Shown here: piece by piece, positions 43,405 through 52,668 of the stretch | How positions within the stretch are numbered: position 1 is the first letter of the stretch | Layout: each line of letters opens with the position of its first letter | Assembly: GCF_004346925.1 (NCBI RefSeq) | Contig: NZ_CP031167.1 | Location: 3,802,001 to 3,866,000 of the forward strand | DNA from: Stenotrophomonas sp. ASS1 | Lineage (GTDB): Bacteria > Pseudomonadota > Gammaproteobacteria > Xanthomonadales > Xanthomonadaceae | Length of the DNA stretch: 64,000 bases | Direction: 5' to 3' | The notes under the pieces: model-generated | The model's input: only the letters and a program-made list of their open reading frames with translations | Told to the model about the DNA's origin: nothing | Database searches by the model: none | Position numbers and translations under genes: made by a program

Positions 43405-46065
43405 ATGAACACCCGCAAGACCCTGCTTTCGGCCGCCATCGTCAGCTGCCTCGCCTTCAGCGCGCACGCGCAGCAGGCCACCCAGACCGCCACCGACCTG
43501 GATACCGTGCAGGTCACCGGCATCCGTGGTTCGATGGAAAAATCGCTGGACACCAAGCGCGAAGCCAATGCGCGCGTGGAAGTGGTCACCGCCGAAGACG
43601 TGGGCAAGCTGCCCGCGCACAACGTCGCCGACACCCTGCAGCGCCTGCCGGGTGTGAACATCAGCTCGTCCAGCGCCGACGAAGGCGGCTTCGACGAAGC
43701 CGACCGTGTCAGCCTGCGCGGCACCAGCCCGAGCCTGACCCAGACCCTGATCAACGGCCATACCGTCGGCTCGGCCGACTGGTTCGTGCTCAGCCAGGGC
43801 AACAACGTCGGCCGCAGCGTCAGCTACTCGCTGCTGCCGTCGGAACTGGTCAGCTCGGTGGAAGTGAACAAGTCCTCGCAGGCCAAGCTGCAGGACGGCG
43901 GCACCACCGGTACCGTCAACATCATCACCCGCAAGCCGCTGGAATTCTCCAAGCAGTTCACCGCGGAAGGCTCGATCGGCGCGGTGCGCTCGGACCAGGC
44001 CAAGTCGAACGACCCGCAGCTGTCGGCGCTGTTCAACTACAAGAACGATGAAGGCACCTTCGGCGTGATGCTGCAGGCCTTCAGCCAGAAGCGCGAGCTG
44101 CGCCGCGAAGCGCAGGAAATTCCGGGTGGCTTCTTCACTATCGAAGCCAACGATCCGGTGGCCAAGACCAACCCGGATCTGCTCGGCGTACAGGTTCCGG
44201 GCCTGCTGGGCTCAACCCTGTTCGAGCAGACCCGCAAGCGTACGGGTGGCCTGGTCTCGCTGCAGTTCAAGCCGACCGATGATCTGAGCTTCGTACTCAG
44301 CGGCTTCAGCTCCAAGCTGGAAGCCAACAACTACAACCGCAACTTCATGATGTTCGGCAACAGCTTCGGCAAGTCGCAGGCGCCTGATCCGGGCTATGTG
44401 GTGAAGGATGGCGTACTGACCCAGGCCAGCTACAAGGGCATGCCGGACACCAACTACGCGGTGTACGACATGATCTACCGCGAGTCGACGGCCAAGACCA
44501 ACTACATCACCCTGGATGCCGACTGGCAGGTCAGCGAAAACCTGACTGCGAAGTTCCAGGCCGGTACCACCAAGGGCACTGGCGAAACGCCGCGCCAGTA
44601 CATCGCCGAGCTGTTGACTGCAAAGGGTGGCGGCGCCAGCTGGACCACCCATGGCAATGGCTCGCCGGTGGACTGGAATGTGGGGGGCGATATCAGTCCT
44701 GCCGGCGCCAGCTGGGGCGGCACCTGGGGCAACCAGCAGGTCACTGCGATCGACAAGGAAAAGTGGGCCAACGTCGATTTCAGCCAGTACTTCAACACAG
44801 GCGTGCTGAGCTCGATCGATTTCGGCGCGCGCTACGCCGACCACACGCGTGAAGCAAAGTCGCCGGAAGGCGCCACCCCAGGCAACATCTGGGACGCCCT
44901 GCGCGGCAGCCCCACCGCCAACTACCCGGGTGGCTTCGCCGGCGACATCGGCGGCAACTTCCCACGCAACATCTGGTACTACACCCCGGCAGCACTGCGT
45001 AATGCGGTGACCAACAACTCCGAATGGCTGTCGGGCAATGACGGTCCGGATGGCCGCCACAACTATGGCGCCGAATGGAAGGTGACCGAAAAGAACTTCG
45101 CCGCCTACGTGCAGGGCAACTTCAGCGGCGACCGCTGGAGCGGTAACGTCGGCCTGCGCTACGTCAACATCAAGCAGGACATCGATACCTACGCCACCGC
45201 CACCGGCTCGACCGTGCCGGACGTGAAGAGCCTGTTCGGTGCGTGGACCCGCGAAGCCTTCGAGAACAAGCACAACCGCGTGCTGCCGAGCGCGAACTTC
45301 AAGTACGACCTGCGCGACGACCTGGTGCTGCGCCTCGCCGCCTCGCAGACCCAGACCCTGCCCGACTACTCCGCACTGGGTGCGTCTTCGTACGGCTCGG
45401 ATCTGAACCGAAAGGGCGGCGGCGGCAATCCGAAACTGAAGCCGGTGATCTCGACCAACTTCGACGCCAACCTGGAGTGGTACTTCATGCCGCGCGGCAT
45501 GCTGTCGGTCGGTGCCTACTCGATGCGCCTGAAGGACTACGTGGCCTTCAGCACCGAGAAGCAGATGCTGTTCAGCGAGCTGACCAACCAGCTCGAGGAG
45601 TACGACATCTCGCGTCCGAAGAACGCCGACGGCAAGGTGCGCGGTATCGAAGTGGCCTACGAGCAGCCGATCGGCGAGTACTTCGGCGTCAACGCCAACT
45701 ACACCTACGCTGATGGCAGCACCGACCACACCTGGGCCGATGGCAGCGACAACCTGCTGGGTACTTCGAAGAACACCTACAACGTCGGTGCATACTTCGA
45801 GAACGATACCTTCGGTGCACGCGTCAGCTACACCCGCCGTTCGTCGTTCCTGATCGGCCTGTCCGGCGCCAACCCGTACTACCAGGATGACTTCGGCACC
45901 CTGTCGGCGTCGCTGAGCTACAAGGCCACCGACTGGCTGAGCATCAGCTTCGATGCGCTCAACCTCAACAACCCGACCTACAAGTACTACCAGACCGCGG
46001 CCATCCCGACCTCGTTCTACAGCAACGGTCGCCAGTACTACCTCAACTTCCGCTTCAAGTACTGA
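43405..46065 (+). CDS. TonB-dependent receptor of the GlcNAc/chito-oligosaccharide module
   Basis: An 886-residue outer-membrane receptor. The signal ends SAHAQ. LDTVQVTGIRGSMEKSLDTK contains the TonB box region and the G-I-R-x-S motif typical of carbohydrate-type receptors of xanthomonads and Caulobacter. The plug has VADTLQRLPGVNISSS, RVSLRGTSPSLTQTLINGHT and SSVEVNKSSQAKLQDGGTTG; the barrel ends YYLNFRFKY. GGAGAG lies before the ATG at 43405. Its position between the sugar kinase and GH20 genes indicates uptake of chitin-derived sugars across the outer membrane. Confidence 0.9.
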   Translation: MNTRKTLLSAAIVSCLAFSAHAQQATQTATDLDTVQVTGIRGSMEKSLDTKREANARVEVVTAEDVGKLPAHNVADTLQRLPGVNISSSSADEGGFDEADRVSLRGTSPSLTQTLINGHTVGSADWFVLSQGNNVGRSVSYSLLPSELVSSVEVNKSSQAKLQDGGTTGTVNIITRKPLEFSKQFTAEGSIGAVRSDQAKSNDPQLSALFNYKNDEGTFGVMLQAFSQKRELRREAQEIPGGFFTIEANDPVAKTNPDLLGVQVPGLLGSTLFEQTRKRTGGLVSLQFKPTDDLSFVLSGFSSKLEANNYNRNFMMFGNSFGKSQAPDPGYVVKDGVLTQASYKGMPDTNYAVYDMIYRESTAKTNYITLDADWQVSENLTAKFQAGTTKGTGETPRQYIAELLTAKGGGASWTTHGNGSPVDWNVGGDISPAGASWGGTWGNQQVTAIDKEKWANVDFSQYFNTGVLSSIDFGARYADHTREAKSPEGATPGNIWDALRGSPTANYPGGFAGDIGGNFPRNIWYYTPAALRNAVTNNSEWLSGNDGPDGRHNYGAEWKVTEKNFAAYVQGNFSGDRWSGNVGLRYVNIKQDIDTYATATGSTVPDVKSLFGAWTREAFENKHNRVLPSANFKYDLRDDLVLRLAASQTQTLPDYSALGASSYGSDLNRKGGGGNPKLKPVISTNFDANLEWYFMPRGMLSVGAYSMRLKDYVAFSTEKQMLFSELTNQLEEYDISRPKNADGKVRGIEVAYEQPIGEYFGVNANYTYADGSTDHTWADGSDNLLGTSKNTYNVGAYFENDTFGARVSYTRRSSFLIGLSGANPYYQDDFGTLSASLSYKATDWLSISFDALNLNNPTYKYYQTAAIPTSFYSNGRQYYLNFRFKY

Positions 46066-46099
46066 TCCAGCGGCGGCAACATCGCCGAGTCGTGCACGC

Positions 46100-46135
46100 A
46101 CGCCGGGCCTGGGTCATTCCGGGCCCGGCGTTTTT
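46100..46135 (+). terminator. Rho-independent terminator after TonB receptor gene
   Basis: ACGCCGGGCC, 12-base loop, GGCCCGGCGT followed by a T-run (46131-46135). It separates the receptor from the hexosaminidase gene. Confidence 0.85.
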
Positions 46136-46176
46136 CATGTATAGCGTTCATCGCACCGTTCCAAGGAGTCGTACCG

Positions 46177-48534
46177 ATGGTCAAGCCTTCCCGCGCCCGG
46201 ATGCGCAGCGCAGTGCTGCTGGGCGGCCTGCTCGCCCTGTTGCCGGCACTGCCGGCACTTGCCGCCGACCCCACACCCGCCACTGAAGCACCCGGCCCCC
46301 TGCTGCGCGCCGACAGCCTGATGCTGATTCCCGCCCCGGCCACCGTGCAGCGCGGCCAGGGCAGCGGCATCACCGTCCGCGCCGACACCGTGCTGCAGGC
46401 CGAAGGCGAAGCCGCGCAGCGCGTCGCCAGCCAGTTCGCCGATCTGCTGGCCCGCAGCGGTGGTCCGCGCCTTGCACCAGCCAGGGGCAAGGCGGCAGGC
46501 ACGTCGGGCAGCATCCGCTTCCAGATCGTGCCCACCTTCCGCGACAGCGGCGAAAGCTACACGCTGGAAAGCACCGCAGAAGGCGTGCTGGTGCAGGCCG
46601 GCAACGAGACCGGCCTGTTCTACGGCGCGACCACCCTCGCCCAGCTCGCCACCGGCGGCAGCAACGGGGTGCTGCCGGCGGTGCAGATCCAGGACGCGCC
46701 GCGCTTCAGCTGGCGCGGTTTCATGCTCGATTCCGCACGTCACTTCCAGAGCCTGGACGAGATCAAGCGCGTGCTCGATGCGATGGCCGCGCACAAGCTC
46801 AACACCTTCCACTGGCACCTGACCGACGACCAGGGCTGGCGCATGGAGATCAAGCGCTACCCGAAGCTGACTGAAGTGGGCAGCTGCCGCCTGCCGGCCG
46901 GCGACGGTGGCATCGATCCGGTCACTGGCAAGGAGCATCCGTATTGCGGCTTCTACACGCAGGATCAGATCCGCGAAGTGATTGCCTATGCGGCGAAGCT
47001 GCATATCCAGGTGATTCCGGAAATCGATGTGCCGGGCCACGCGACTGCCGCGATTGCTGCGTATCCGGAGCTGGGCACCATCGATACGCCGTTGAAGCCG
47101 ATCAGCGAATGGGGCGTGTTCCCCAACCTGTTCAACGTGGAAGACAGCACCGTCACCTTCCTCGAGAACGTGCTGGAAGAAGTGATCGACCTGTTCCCGG
47201 CCAAGTACGTGCACGTCGGTGGCGACGAGGCGGTGAAGGACCAGTGGGAAGCGTCGAAGCAGGTGCAGCAGCGCATGCGTGCGCTGGGCATCAAGAATGA
47301 GATGGCCATGCAGAGCCACATCATCAAGCGCCTGGAGACCTTCCTGGAGGAACACGACCGGCGCCTGATCGGCTGGGACGAGATCCTCGAAGGCGGGCTG
47401 CCGCCCCAGGCCACGGTGATGTCGTGGCAGGGCACCGAAGGTGGCCTCGCTGCGGCCAGTGCCGGGCATGACGTGATCATGTCGCCGGTCGGCTACCTGT
47501 ACCTGGATTACCTGCAGACTGCCTCGCCGAACGAACCGCCGGGCCGTCCGACCCAGGTCAATCTCGGCAAGCTCTACAACTTCGAGCCGGTGCCGGCCGA
47601 ACTGGCCGCCGACAAGCGCGGGCACATTCTCGGCCTGCAGGCCAACATGTTCACCGAGCACACACGCAGCTATGCGCGCCTGCAGCACAACCTGTTCCCG
47701 CGCCTGGCCGCTGTGGCCGAGACCGGTTGGAGCACGCCGGAACATCGCGACTTCCGCGATTTCCTCGCACGCCTGCCGGCGCAGCTGCAGCGCTACCGTG
47801 CCTGGGGCCTGTCCTATGCGCAGACCCCGTTCGAAGTAGGCGTGGACTACACCGACAATCGCGCGGACAACACGGTGACGGTGTCGCTGGCCAATCCGCT
47901 GGGCTATGAAGTGCGCTACAGCACCGATGGCCAGCCGGTGACCGCGCAGTCACCGCTGTACCAGCAGCCGCTGACCGGAAAACTGCCAACCACCGTGCAG
48001 GCTGCCGCGTTCTACCAGGGCCAGATGCTGGCGGCGAAACCGACCATTGCCACCTTCACCGCACAGTCGCTGCTCAGCCGCCGCAGCGATGAGCTGCTCA
48101 GCTGCGTGGGCAAGAAGGGCCTGGTGCTGCGCCTGGAAGACGATGGCCCACGCGAAGGCAACCGTGCGGTGTTCAACGTGGACATCTTCCAGCCGTGCTG
48201 GCGCTGGCCGCAGGCGCAGCTGGACGGCATCGGCAGCGTGGAAGTGCGTGCAGGTCGCATCCCGTATTACTTCCAACTGGCCCACGACGAACCCAAGCGC
48301 CGTTTCGAAAAGGCCAAGCGTGCCCACGGCGAGATGCAGGTGCGTCGCGGCGACTGCAGCGGCAAGGTGCTGGCTGAGGTACCGCTGCCAGCCAAGCCCG
48401 GTGCCGATGGCTTCGTGACACTGCGTGCAGCGCTGCCGAAGGGTACTCAGGGCACCGGTGACCTGTGCATCAACTTCACTGGCGACACGCGCCCGGCGAT
48501 GTGGGTGCTGGATGAGGTGAGCCTGGGGAAATGA
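46177..48534 (+). CDS. Secreted beta-N-acetylhexosaminidase, GH20
   Basis: A 785-residue exported glycoside hydrolase releasing terminal GlcNAc from chito-oligosaccharides or glycans. After a signal peptide (ends ALAAD) come a GH20b domain (about 50-160) and the catalytic TIM barrel: RGFMLDSARHFQSLDEIKR, WHLTDDQGWRMEIKRYP, PEIDVPGHATAAIAAYPELG and the catalytic pair in HVGGDEAVKDQW. It ends with C-terminal beta domains containing several Cys. It supplies GlcNAc for the receptor and nag operon next door. Confidence 0.93.
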   Translation: MVKPSRARMRSAVLLGGLLALLPALPALAADPTPATEAPGPLLRADSLMLIPAPATVQRGQGSGITVRADTVLQAEGEAAQRVASQFADLLARSGGPRLAPARGKAAGTSGSIRFQIVPTFRDSGESYTLESTAEGVLVQAGNETGLFYGATTLAQLATGGSNGVLPAVQIQDAPRFSWRGFMLDSARHFQSLDEIKRVLDAMAAHKLNTFHWHLTDDQGWRMEIKRYPKLTEVGSCRLPAGDGGIDPVTGKEHPYCGFYTQDQIREVIAYAAKLHIQVIPEIDVPGHATAAIAAYPELGTIDTPLKPISEWGVFPNLFNVEDSTVTFLENVLEEVIDLFPAKYVHVGGDEAVKDQWEASKQVQQRMRALGIKNEMAMQSHIIKRLETFLEEHDRRLIGWDEILEGGLPPQATVMSWQGTEGGLAAASAGHDVIMSPVGYLYLDYLQTASPNEPPGRPTQVNLGKLYNFEPVPAELAADKRGHILGLQANMFTEHTRSYARLQHNLFPRLAAVAETGWSTPEHRDFRDFLARLPAQLQRYRAWGLSYAQTPFEVGVDYTDNRADNTVTVSLANPLGYEVRYSTDGQPVTAQSPLYQQPLTGKLPTTVQAAAFYQGQMLAAKPTIATFTAQSLLSRRSDELLSCVGKKGLVLRLEDDGPREGNRAVFNVDIFQPCWRWPQAQLDGIGSVEVRAGRIPYYFQLAHDEPKRRFEKAKRAHGEMQVRRGDCSGKVLAEVPLPAKPGADGFVTLRAALPKGTQGTGDLCINFTGDTRPAMWVLDEVSLGK

Positions 48535-48554
48535 CGGCAGGCCTGTCCGGGTGG

Positions 48555-48635
48555 GTGCCGGCCTTGGCCGGCACCTCGGGCAGATCATCCACGCATGGCG
48601 TGGATCTACGGGTAGGTGCCAACCTGGGTTGGCAC
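48555..48635. repeat. Three SMAG-type stem-loops
   Basis: GTGCCGGCCTTGGCCGGCAC (48555-48574), ATCCACGCATGGCGTGGATCTAC (48587-48609) and GTAGGTGCCAACCTGGGTTGGCAC (48612-48635), between convergent genes. Confidence 0.85.
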
Positions 48636-48639
48636 GCCT

Positions 48640-49032
48640 TTACCCGCGCCAGCGCAGCAGCAGGTCGCGCAGCGGGGTCAGTGCGGTGGCCATGCCGGCG
48701 AGCACACCGACCGTGTTGGCGATGGCATCCATCGGGTCGGCCATGCGGTTGCTGGTCAGCGCACCCTGGGCAAATTCGATGCCGATGCCCATCAACACCA
48801 GGCCCACGCCCACCCACAGCAGCGGGCGGCCCCGACGGAACAGCTGCACCGCGCTGCCGGCCAGGATGAAGTAGGCGAGGAAGTGCTCGCCCTTGTCGCT
48901 GTTTTCCGGCAACGGAATCGGCGGCGGTGGAATCAGGCAGACCACGATCACCAACAGCACCGCCAGCGCCCACAGCACGCCCCACAGCCGCGGCCGCTGC
49001 AGCGGCTTGATCACCGGCAACGCGTGGTTCAC
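48640..49032 (-). CDS. VanZ-like membrane protein
   Basis: A 130-residue protein with four hydrophobic helices. DKGEHFLAYFILAGSAVQLF and GIEFAQGALTSNRMADPMDAIANTVGVL are the family signature of VanZ-like proteins; the N-terminal part is Pro-rich. Function in this host is unknown; the teicoplanin-resistance role of the founder is not implied. Its ATG overlaps the stop of the methyltransferase gene. Confidence 0.87.
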   Translation of the reverse strand: MNHALPVIKPLQRPRLWGVLWALAVLLVIVVCLIPPPPIPLPENSDKGEHFLAYFILAGSAVQLFRRGRPLLWVGVGLVLMGIGIEFAQGALTSNRMADPMDAIANTVGVLAGMATALTPLRDLLLRWRG

Positions 49033-50213
49033 AGGCGCCAGCTCAGGTCACCCAGCTCGAACGCCGGCTCGAAATCGACGCCGCGCTGCAGGCCGATGGC
49101 CTGGAAGCGTTCGCCCATTTCGGTCGGCAGGGTCAACTTCTTCACCTGGTCGCGCAGCTGGATGCGCCCCACTTCATCGGTGCGTTCCTCGGCCAGCAGC
49201 AGCACCTGGTCCAGGCCGTTGCCAAGCAGGAAACTGGCCTGGCTGCAGTAACCGGCCAGCTCGAAACCGCCGTGCATGCCGGCCTCGGCCATCGCCGTGA
49301 AATCCACCGACGCCGTGATGTCCTGCAGGCCCGGCCAGCGATGCACGTCGTTGTGCACGTGGTGGCGGTAGAACGCACGCACGGTGCCATCGTCGCGGTC
49401 GTGCTGGTAGAACTCGCCGCGGTTGTAACCGTAGTCGACGAACAGCATCGCGCCACGCTGCAGGCCACCGGCGACCGCCTGCAGCCAGTACGGCAGCTGC
49501 GGCAGCACTTCGGAGCGGTAGCCCTCAGCGAAGGGCTTTTCCAGGTAGCGCTCGATGTGGCGTACCGCGCCATTGAGCAGGATGTCGGCCGGCTGCGCGC
49601 CGCGGATGAAGTTGCCTTCGGCATCCAGCTCGACGGTTTCCTCGTAGACCTCGCCATCCCGGATCAGGAAGCGCGGCGTCGGCAATGCGTCGATCACCTC
49701 ATTGGCAAACACCACGCCCTCCCAGTCCTCCTCGAACGGCCGATCGACCCAGTCCACGCGCGCCGCCAGCGCGGCCGGCAGGTTCTGCTGCAGGCGCTGC
49801 TGCTGGCGCTCGCGCAGGTCGGCGCTGGGTTCAAGGATGGCGTACCGCGAGGGCAGTGCGTCCAGCTCGGCCAAGCGCAGCAGCACCGCCTCGGCGAAGG
49901 CGCCGGTACCACCGCCGAGCTCCAGCATGCGCGCCTGCGTACCCAGCTGGGCGAACACCGGCGCCAGCGCATTGGCCACGCTGCCCGCGAACAGGCTGCC
50001 GAGCTCGGGCGCGGTGGTGAAGTCGCCACTGCCGCCGAATTTGCTGGCGCCGGCGCTGTAATAGCCCCAGCCGGGGGTGTACAGGCACAGCTCCATGAAG
50101 CGGGAGAACGGCATCGCCCCGCCCTGCGCAAGGATTTCGGCGCGCAGGGCGGCCGCCAGCTGGTCGCTGTGGGCCAGGGCATCGGCTTCGGGCAGGGGGA
50201 AGGTGGGCTGCAT
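49029..50213 (-). CDS. SAM-dependent methyltransferase, MidA/NDUFAF7 family
   Basis: A 394-residue protein. FMELCLYTPGWGYY, GDFTTAPELGSLFAGSVA, MLELGGGTGAFAEAVL (SAM-binding glycine loop) and VFANEVIDALP are hallmarks of the family whose mitochondrial member methylates a complex I subunit. The bacterial target is not known. Translation is coupled to vanZ by a four-base overlap. It is divergent from the folM gene. Confidence 0.88.
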   Translation of the reverse strand: MQPTFPLPEADALAHSDQLAAALRAEILAQGGAMPFSRFMELCLYTPGWGYYSAGASKFGGSGDFTTAPELGSLFAGSVANALAPVFAQLGTQARMLELGGGTGAFAEAVLLRLAELDALPSRYAILEPSADLRERQQQRLQQNLPAALAARVDWVDRPFEEDWEGVVFANEVIDALPTPRFLIRDGEVYEETVELDAEGNFIRGAQPADILLNGAVRHIERYLEKPFAEGYRSEVLPQLPYWLQAVAGGLQRGAMLFVDYGYNRGEFYQHDRDDGTVRAFYRHHVHNDVHRWPGLQDITASVDFTAMAEAGMHGGFELAGYCSQASFLLGNGLDQVLLLAEERTDEVGRIQLRDQVKKLTLPTEMGERFQAIGLQRGVDFEPAFELGDLSWRL

Positions 50214-50272
50214 GGCGTCTTCGAATGCGGTGACAATGGTGCACAGGATAGCCGAGCCTTGGAGGACCCTCG

Positions 50273-51010
50273 ATGAGCGACACCCACCCCGTGGTCCTGA
50301 TCACCGGCAGCGCGCGCCGGATCGGTGCGGCCATCGCCCGCCAGTTCCACGCCTGTGGCTGGTCGGTGGTGCTGCATGCCAACACCTCCAGCGCCGAGCT
50401 GCAGCAGGCCGCGTTCGATTTCGACAACGTGCGCCCGGGCAGCGTGCTGGCCCTGCAGGCCGACCTGCGCGACGCCGACGCCCTGGCCGACCTGGTGGAA
50501 CAGGCGGTCACCCACTTCGGGCGACTGGATGCACTGGTCAACAACGCCTCCAACTTCTTTCCCACCCCGCTCGGCCAGGTCACCGCCGAGGCAATGGACG
50601 AGCTGTATGCGGTCAACGCGCGCGCGCCACTGCTGCTGTCACAGGCGGCGGCGCCCTACCTGCGCCGCCAGCAGGGCTGCATCGTCAACCTGACCGACCT
50701 GCACGGCACCGACCCGATGCGCGACCACATCGCCTACACCATGGCCAAGGCCGCGCTGGAGATGGCCACCCGCTCGCTGGCGCTGGAGCTGGCGCCGAAA
50801 GTGCGGGTCAATGCGGTAGCGCCGGGGGCGATCCTATGGCCGGAACAGGGCAAGGACGATTTCGCCCGCGAAGCGCTGCTGGCACGCACGCCGCTGGCAC
50901 GGATCGGCACGGTCGAGGAGATCGCCGAGGCGGTCTACTGGCTGGTGGCCGAAGCCAGCTTCGTCACCGGCCACACCCTGCGCGTGGATGGTGGGCGAAC
51001 GGTCAGTTGA
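50273..51010 (+). CDS. folM: Pteridine reductase, short-chain dehydrogenase family
   Basis: A 245-residue NADPH-dependent reductase. The cofactor motif TGSARRIGAAIA has the TGxxxRxG form typical of pteridine reductases such as FolM and PTR1, rather than TGxxxGxG. NNASNFFPTPLG and the catalytic Y-x3-K (AYTMAKAAL) follow. It would reduce dihydropterins or dihydrofolate. The neighbouring folK strengthens the folate assignment. Confidence 0.88.
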   Translation: MSDTHPVVLITGSARRIGAAIARQFHACGWSVVLHANTSSAELQQAAFDFDNVRPGSVLALQADLRDADALADLVEQAVTHFGRLDALVNNASNFFPTPLGQVTAEAMDELYAVNARAPLLLSQAAAPYLRRQQGCIVNLTDLHGTDPMRDHIAYTMAKAALEMATRSLALELAPKVRVNAVAPGAILWPEQGKDDFAREALLARTPLARIGTVEEIAEAVYWLVAEASFVTGHTLRVDGGRTVS

Positions 51011-51011
51011 G

Positions 51012-51034
51012 GTAGTGCCGGCCGCTGGCCGGCA
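51012..51034. repeat. SMAG stem-loop
   Basis: GTAGTGCCGGCCGCTGGCCGGCA between convergent folM and folK. Confidence 0.88.
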
Positions 51035-51041
51035 ACCTCCG

Positions 51042-51527
51042 TCATCCGAGGTCCACCACCTCGAACGCCTCGCCAAACTGTCTGTGCGCACGCCACAGCG
51101 TGGCCAGGTCCAACCCGCTGACCGGGTCGATGAAGCCCGGCGCGATGTCGGCCAGCGGCTTCAGCACGAAGGCATGCTTCAGCTCCGGGCGCGGAATGCG
51201 CAGGTGGCCGGGACCTTCCACCACCAGGTCGCCGTAGAACACTACGTCGATGTCCAGGGTCCGATCGGAGAAGCGCGGCCCGCTGCGGTCGCGCCCGTGC
51301 GCGTCTTCCAGCGCATGCAGCCACTCGTCCAGTTCCTGCAGCGGCAGGTCGGTTTCGATCGCCACCGCATTGTTGAGGAAGGCCGGGCCATCGAAGCCGA
51401 CCGCGGCGGTACGGTAGGCGGGCGACACCTGCAGCGCGCCGAAGCGCTCGCGCAGGGCCGCCACCGCGGCGTGGAGGTAGCGACGGGGCTGGACGTTGCT
51501 GCCCAGGCTCAGGAGCACGGTGGTCAT
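51042..51527 (-). CDS. folK: 2-amino-4-hydroxy-6-hydroxymethyldihydropteridine pyrophosphokinase
   Basis: A 161-residue folate-pathway enzyme that transfers pyrophosphate from ATP to 6-hydroxymethyl-dihydropterin. It has VLLSLGSNVQPRRYL at the start, FLNNAVAIET and the signature SDRTLDIDVVFYGDL with the metal-binding D-x-D, then IPRPELKHAFVLKPL. The ATG at 51527 starts MTTVLLSLGSN; the upstream frame to 51563 is not needed. Confidence 0.95.
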   Translation of the reverse strand: MTTVLLSLGSNVQPRRYLHAAVAALRERFGALQVSPAYRTAAVGFDGPAFLNNAVAIETDLPLQELDEWLHALEDAHGRDRSGPRFSDRTLDIDVVFYGDLVVEGPGHLRIPRPELKHAFVLKPLADIAPGFIDPVSGLDLATLWRAHRQFGEAFEVVDLG

Positions 51528-51618
51528 GCGGTTCAGGTGACGGCACTTGGGGGGCGTGGACATGCCGTCGTCACGGCGGCCTGCCTACAATCCGGGACGC
51601 ACATGATAGGGCACCGAC

Positions 51619-52362
51619 ATGACCTATTGCGTTGGAATCGAGGTGGACGAGGGCCTGGTCTTCGCCGCCGACACCCGGACCAATGCCTCGCTGGACGATG
51701 TGCGCGTGCACCGCAAGCTGCACGTGTTCGAGTACCCCGGCCAGGCAGCCTACGTGCTGATGGCGGCTGGCAACCTGGCCACCACCCAGCTGCTGGTGTC
51801 GCGCCTGGGGCGCGATGCCGGCGAACGGCGCACGCCCAACCTGCGCGACATGGCCCATCTGTTCGAAGCCGCCGAGTACGTCGGCCAGCTGCTGGTGGAC
51901 AGCCAGGTGCACAGCAGCCACAGCGAACACGGCCATGACGGGGTCAACACCCAGGCCACGCTGATCTTCGGCGGCCAGATCGCCGGCGAGCGTCCCGGGC
52001 TGTACATGATCTACCCGCTCGGCAACGCCATCGCTGCTTCGCCGGAAACGCCCTACCTGCAGATCGGTGAGTCCAAGTACGGCAAACCTATACTCGATCG
52101 CATCCTCAGTCCGGCCACACACCTGGAGGATGCCGCGCGCACGGCGATCGTCTCGCTGGACTCCACCATCCGTTCCAACCTGTCGGTGGGCCTGCCGATC
52201 GATCTGGCGCTGCTGCGCGACGGCGAGCTGCGCATCGGCCAGCAGCTGCGGCTGGGCGCGGATTCCGCGTTGTATGCCGATATTCACCAGAACTGGTCGC
52301 GGCGGCTGGAACAGGCGGTGGACGCGCTGCCGCGGTTCCCCTGGGAAACCCTGGACCGGTAG
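51619..52362 (+). CDS. Anbu-type proteasome-like peptidase
   Basis: A 247-residue Ntn-hydrolase. After loss of Met the N-terminal residue is Thr (MTYCVGIEVDEGLVFAADTRTN), the nucleophile expected of proteasome-like beta subunits; the LVFAADTRTN segment and Lys in VHRKLHVF fit. The family name is Anbu (ancestral beta subunit), found alone in many proteobacteria, often beside transglutaminase and peptide-ligase-like genes that are not present here. It assembles into open rings in studied cases; substrates are unknown. The last bases of the gene are part of a 183-bp tandem duplication. Confidence 0.9.
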   Translation: MTYCVGIEVDEGLVFAADTRTNASLDDVRVHRKLHVFEYPGQAAYVLMAAGNLATTQLLVSRLGRDAGERRTPNLRDMAHLFEAAEYVGQLLVDSQVHSSHSEHGHDGVNTQATLIFGGQIAGERPGLYMIYPLGNAIAASPETPYLQIGESKYGKPILDRILSPATHLEDAARTAIVSLDSTIRSNLSVGLPIDLALLRDGELRIGQQLRLGADSALYADIHQNWSRRLEQAVDALPRFPWETLDR

Positions 52363-52668
52363 TGCCGGCCGCTGGCCGGCAACCGCAGTGATCCCACCGC
52401 ACGGGGATACCGGCCAGCGGCCGGCACTACCGGGGCATCAACCCAGTGCTTCGGCCACGGCGCGGAAGACCTGCTGCATCTGCAGCGGCTGGAACAGGCG
52501 GTGGACGCCCTGCCATGCTTCCCCTGGAAAACTGCCGAGCGGTAGTGCCGGCCGCTGGCCGGCAACCGCAGTGATCCCACCGCACGGCGATGCCGGCCAG
52601 CGGCCGGCACTACCGCGGCATCAGCCCAGCGCTTCGGCCACCGCGCGGAAGACCTGCTGCATCTGCAG
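52303..52668. repeat. 183-bp tandem duplication spanning two convergent gene ends
   Basis: Positions 52303-52485 and 52486-52668 are near-copies. Each contains the anbu 3' end (CGGCTGGAACAGGCGGTGGACG to the stop), a SMAG pair (52359-52381/52409-52430 and 52542-52564/52592-52613) and the 3' end of the kinase gene (GCTTCGGCCACGGCGCGGAAGACC). In copy 1 the anbu end is functional; in copy 2 the kinase end is. The other end in each has drifted. Confidence 0.9.
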
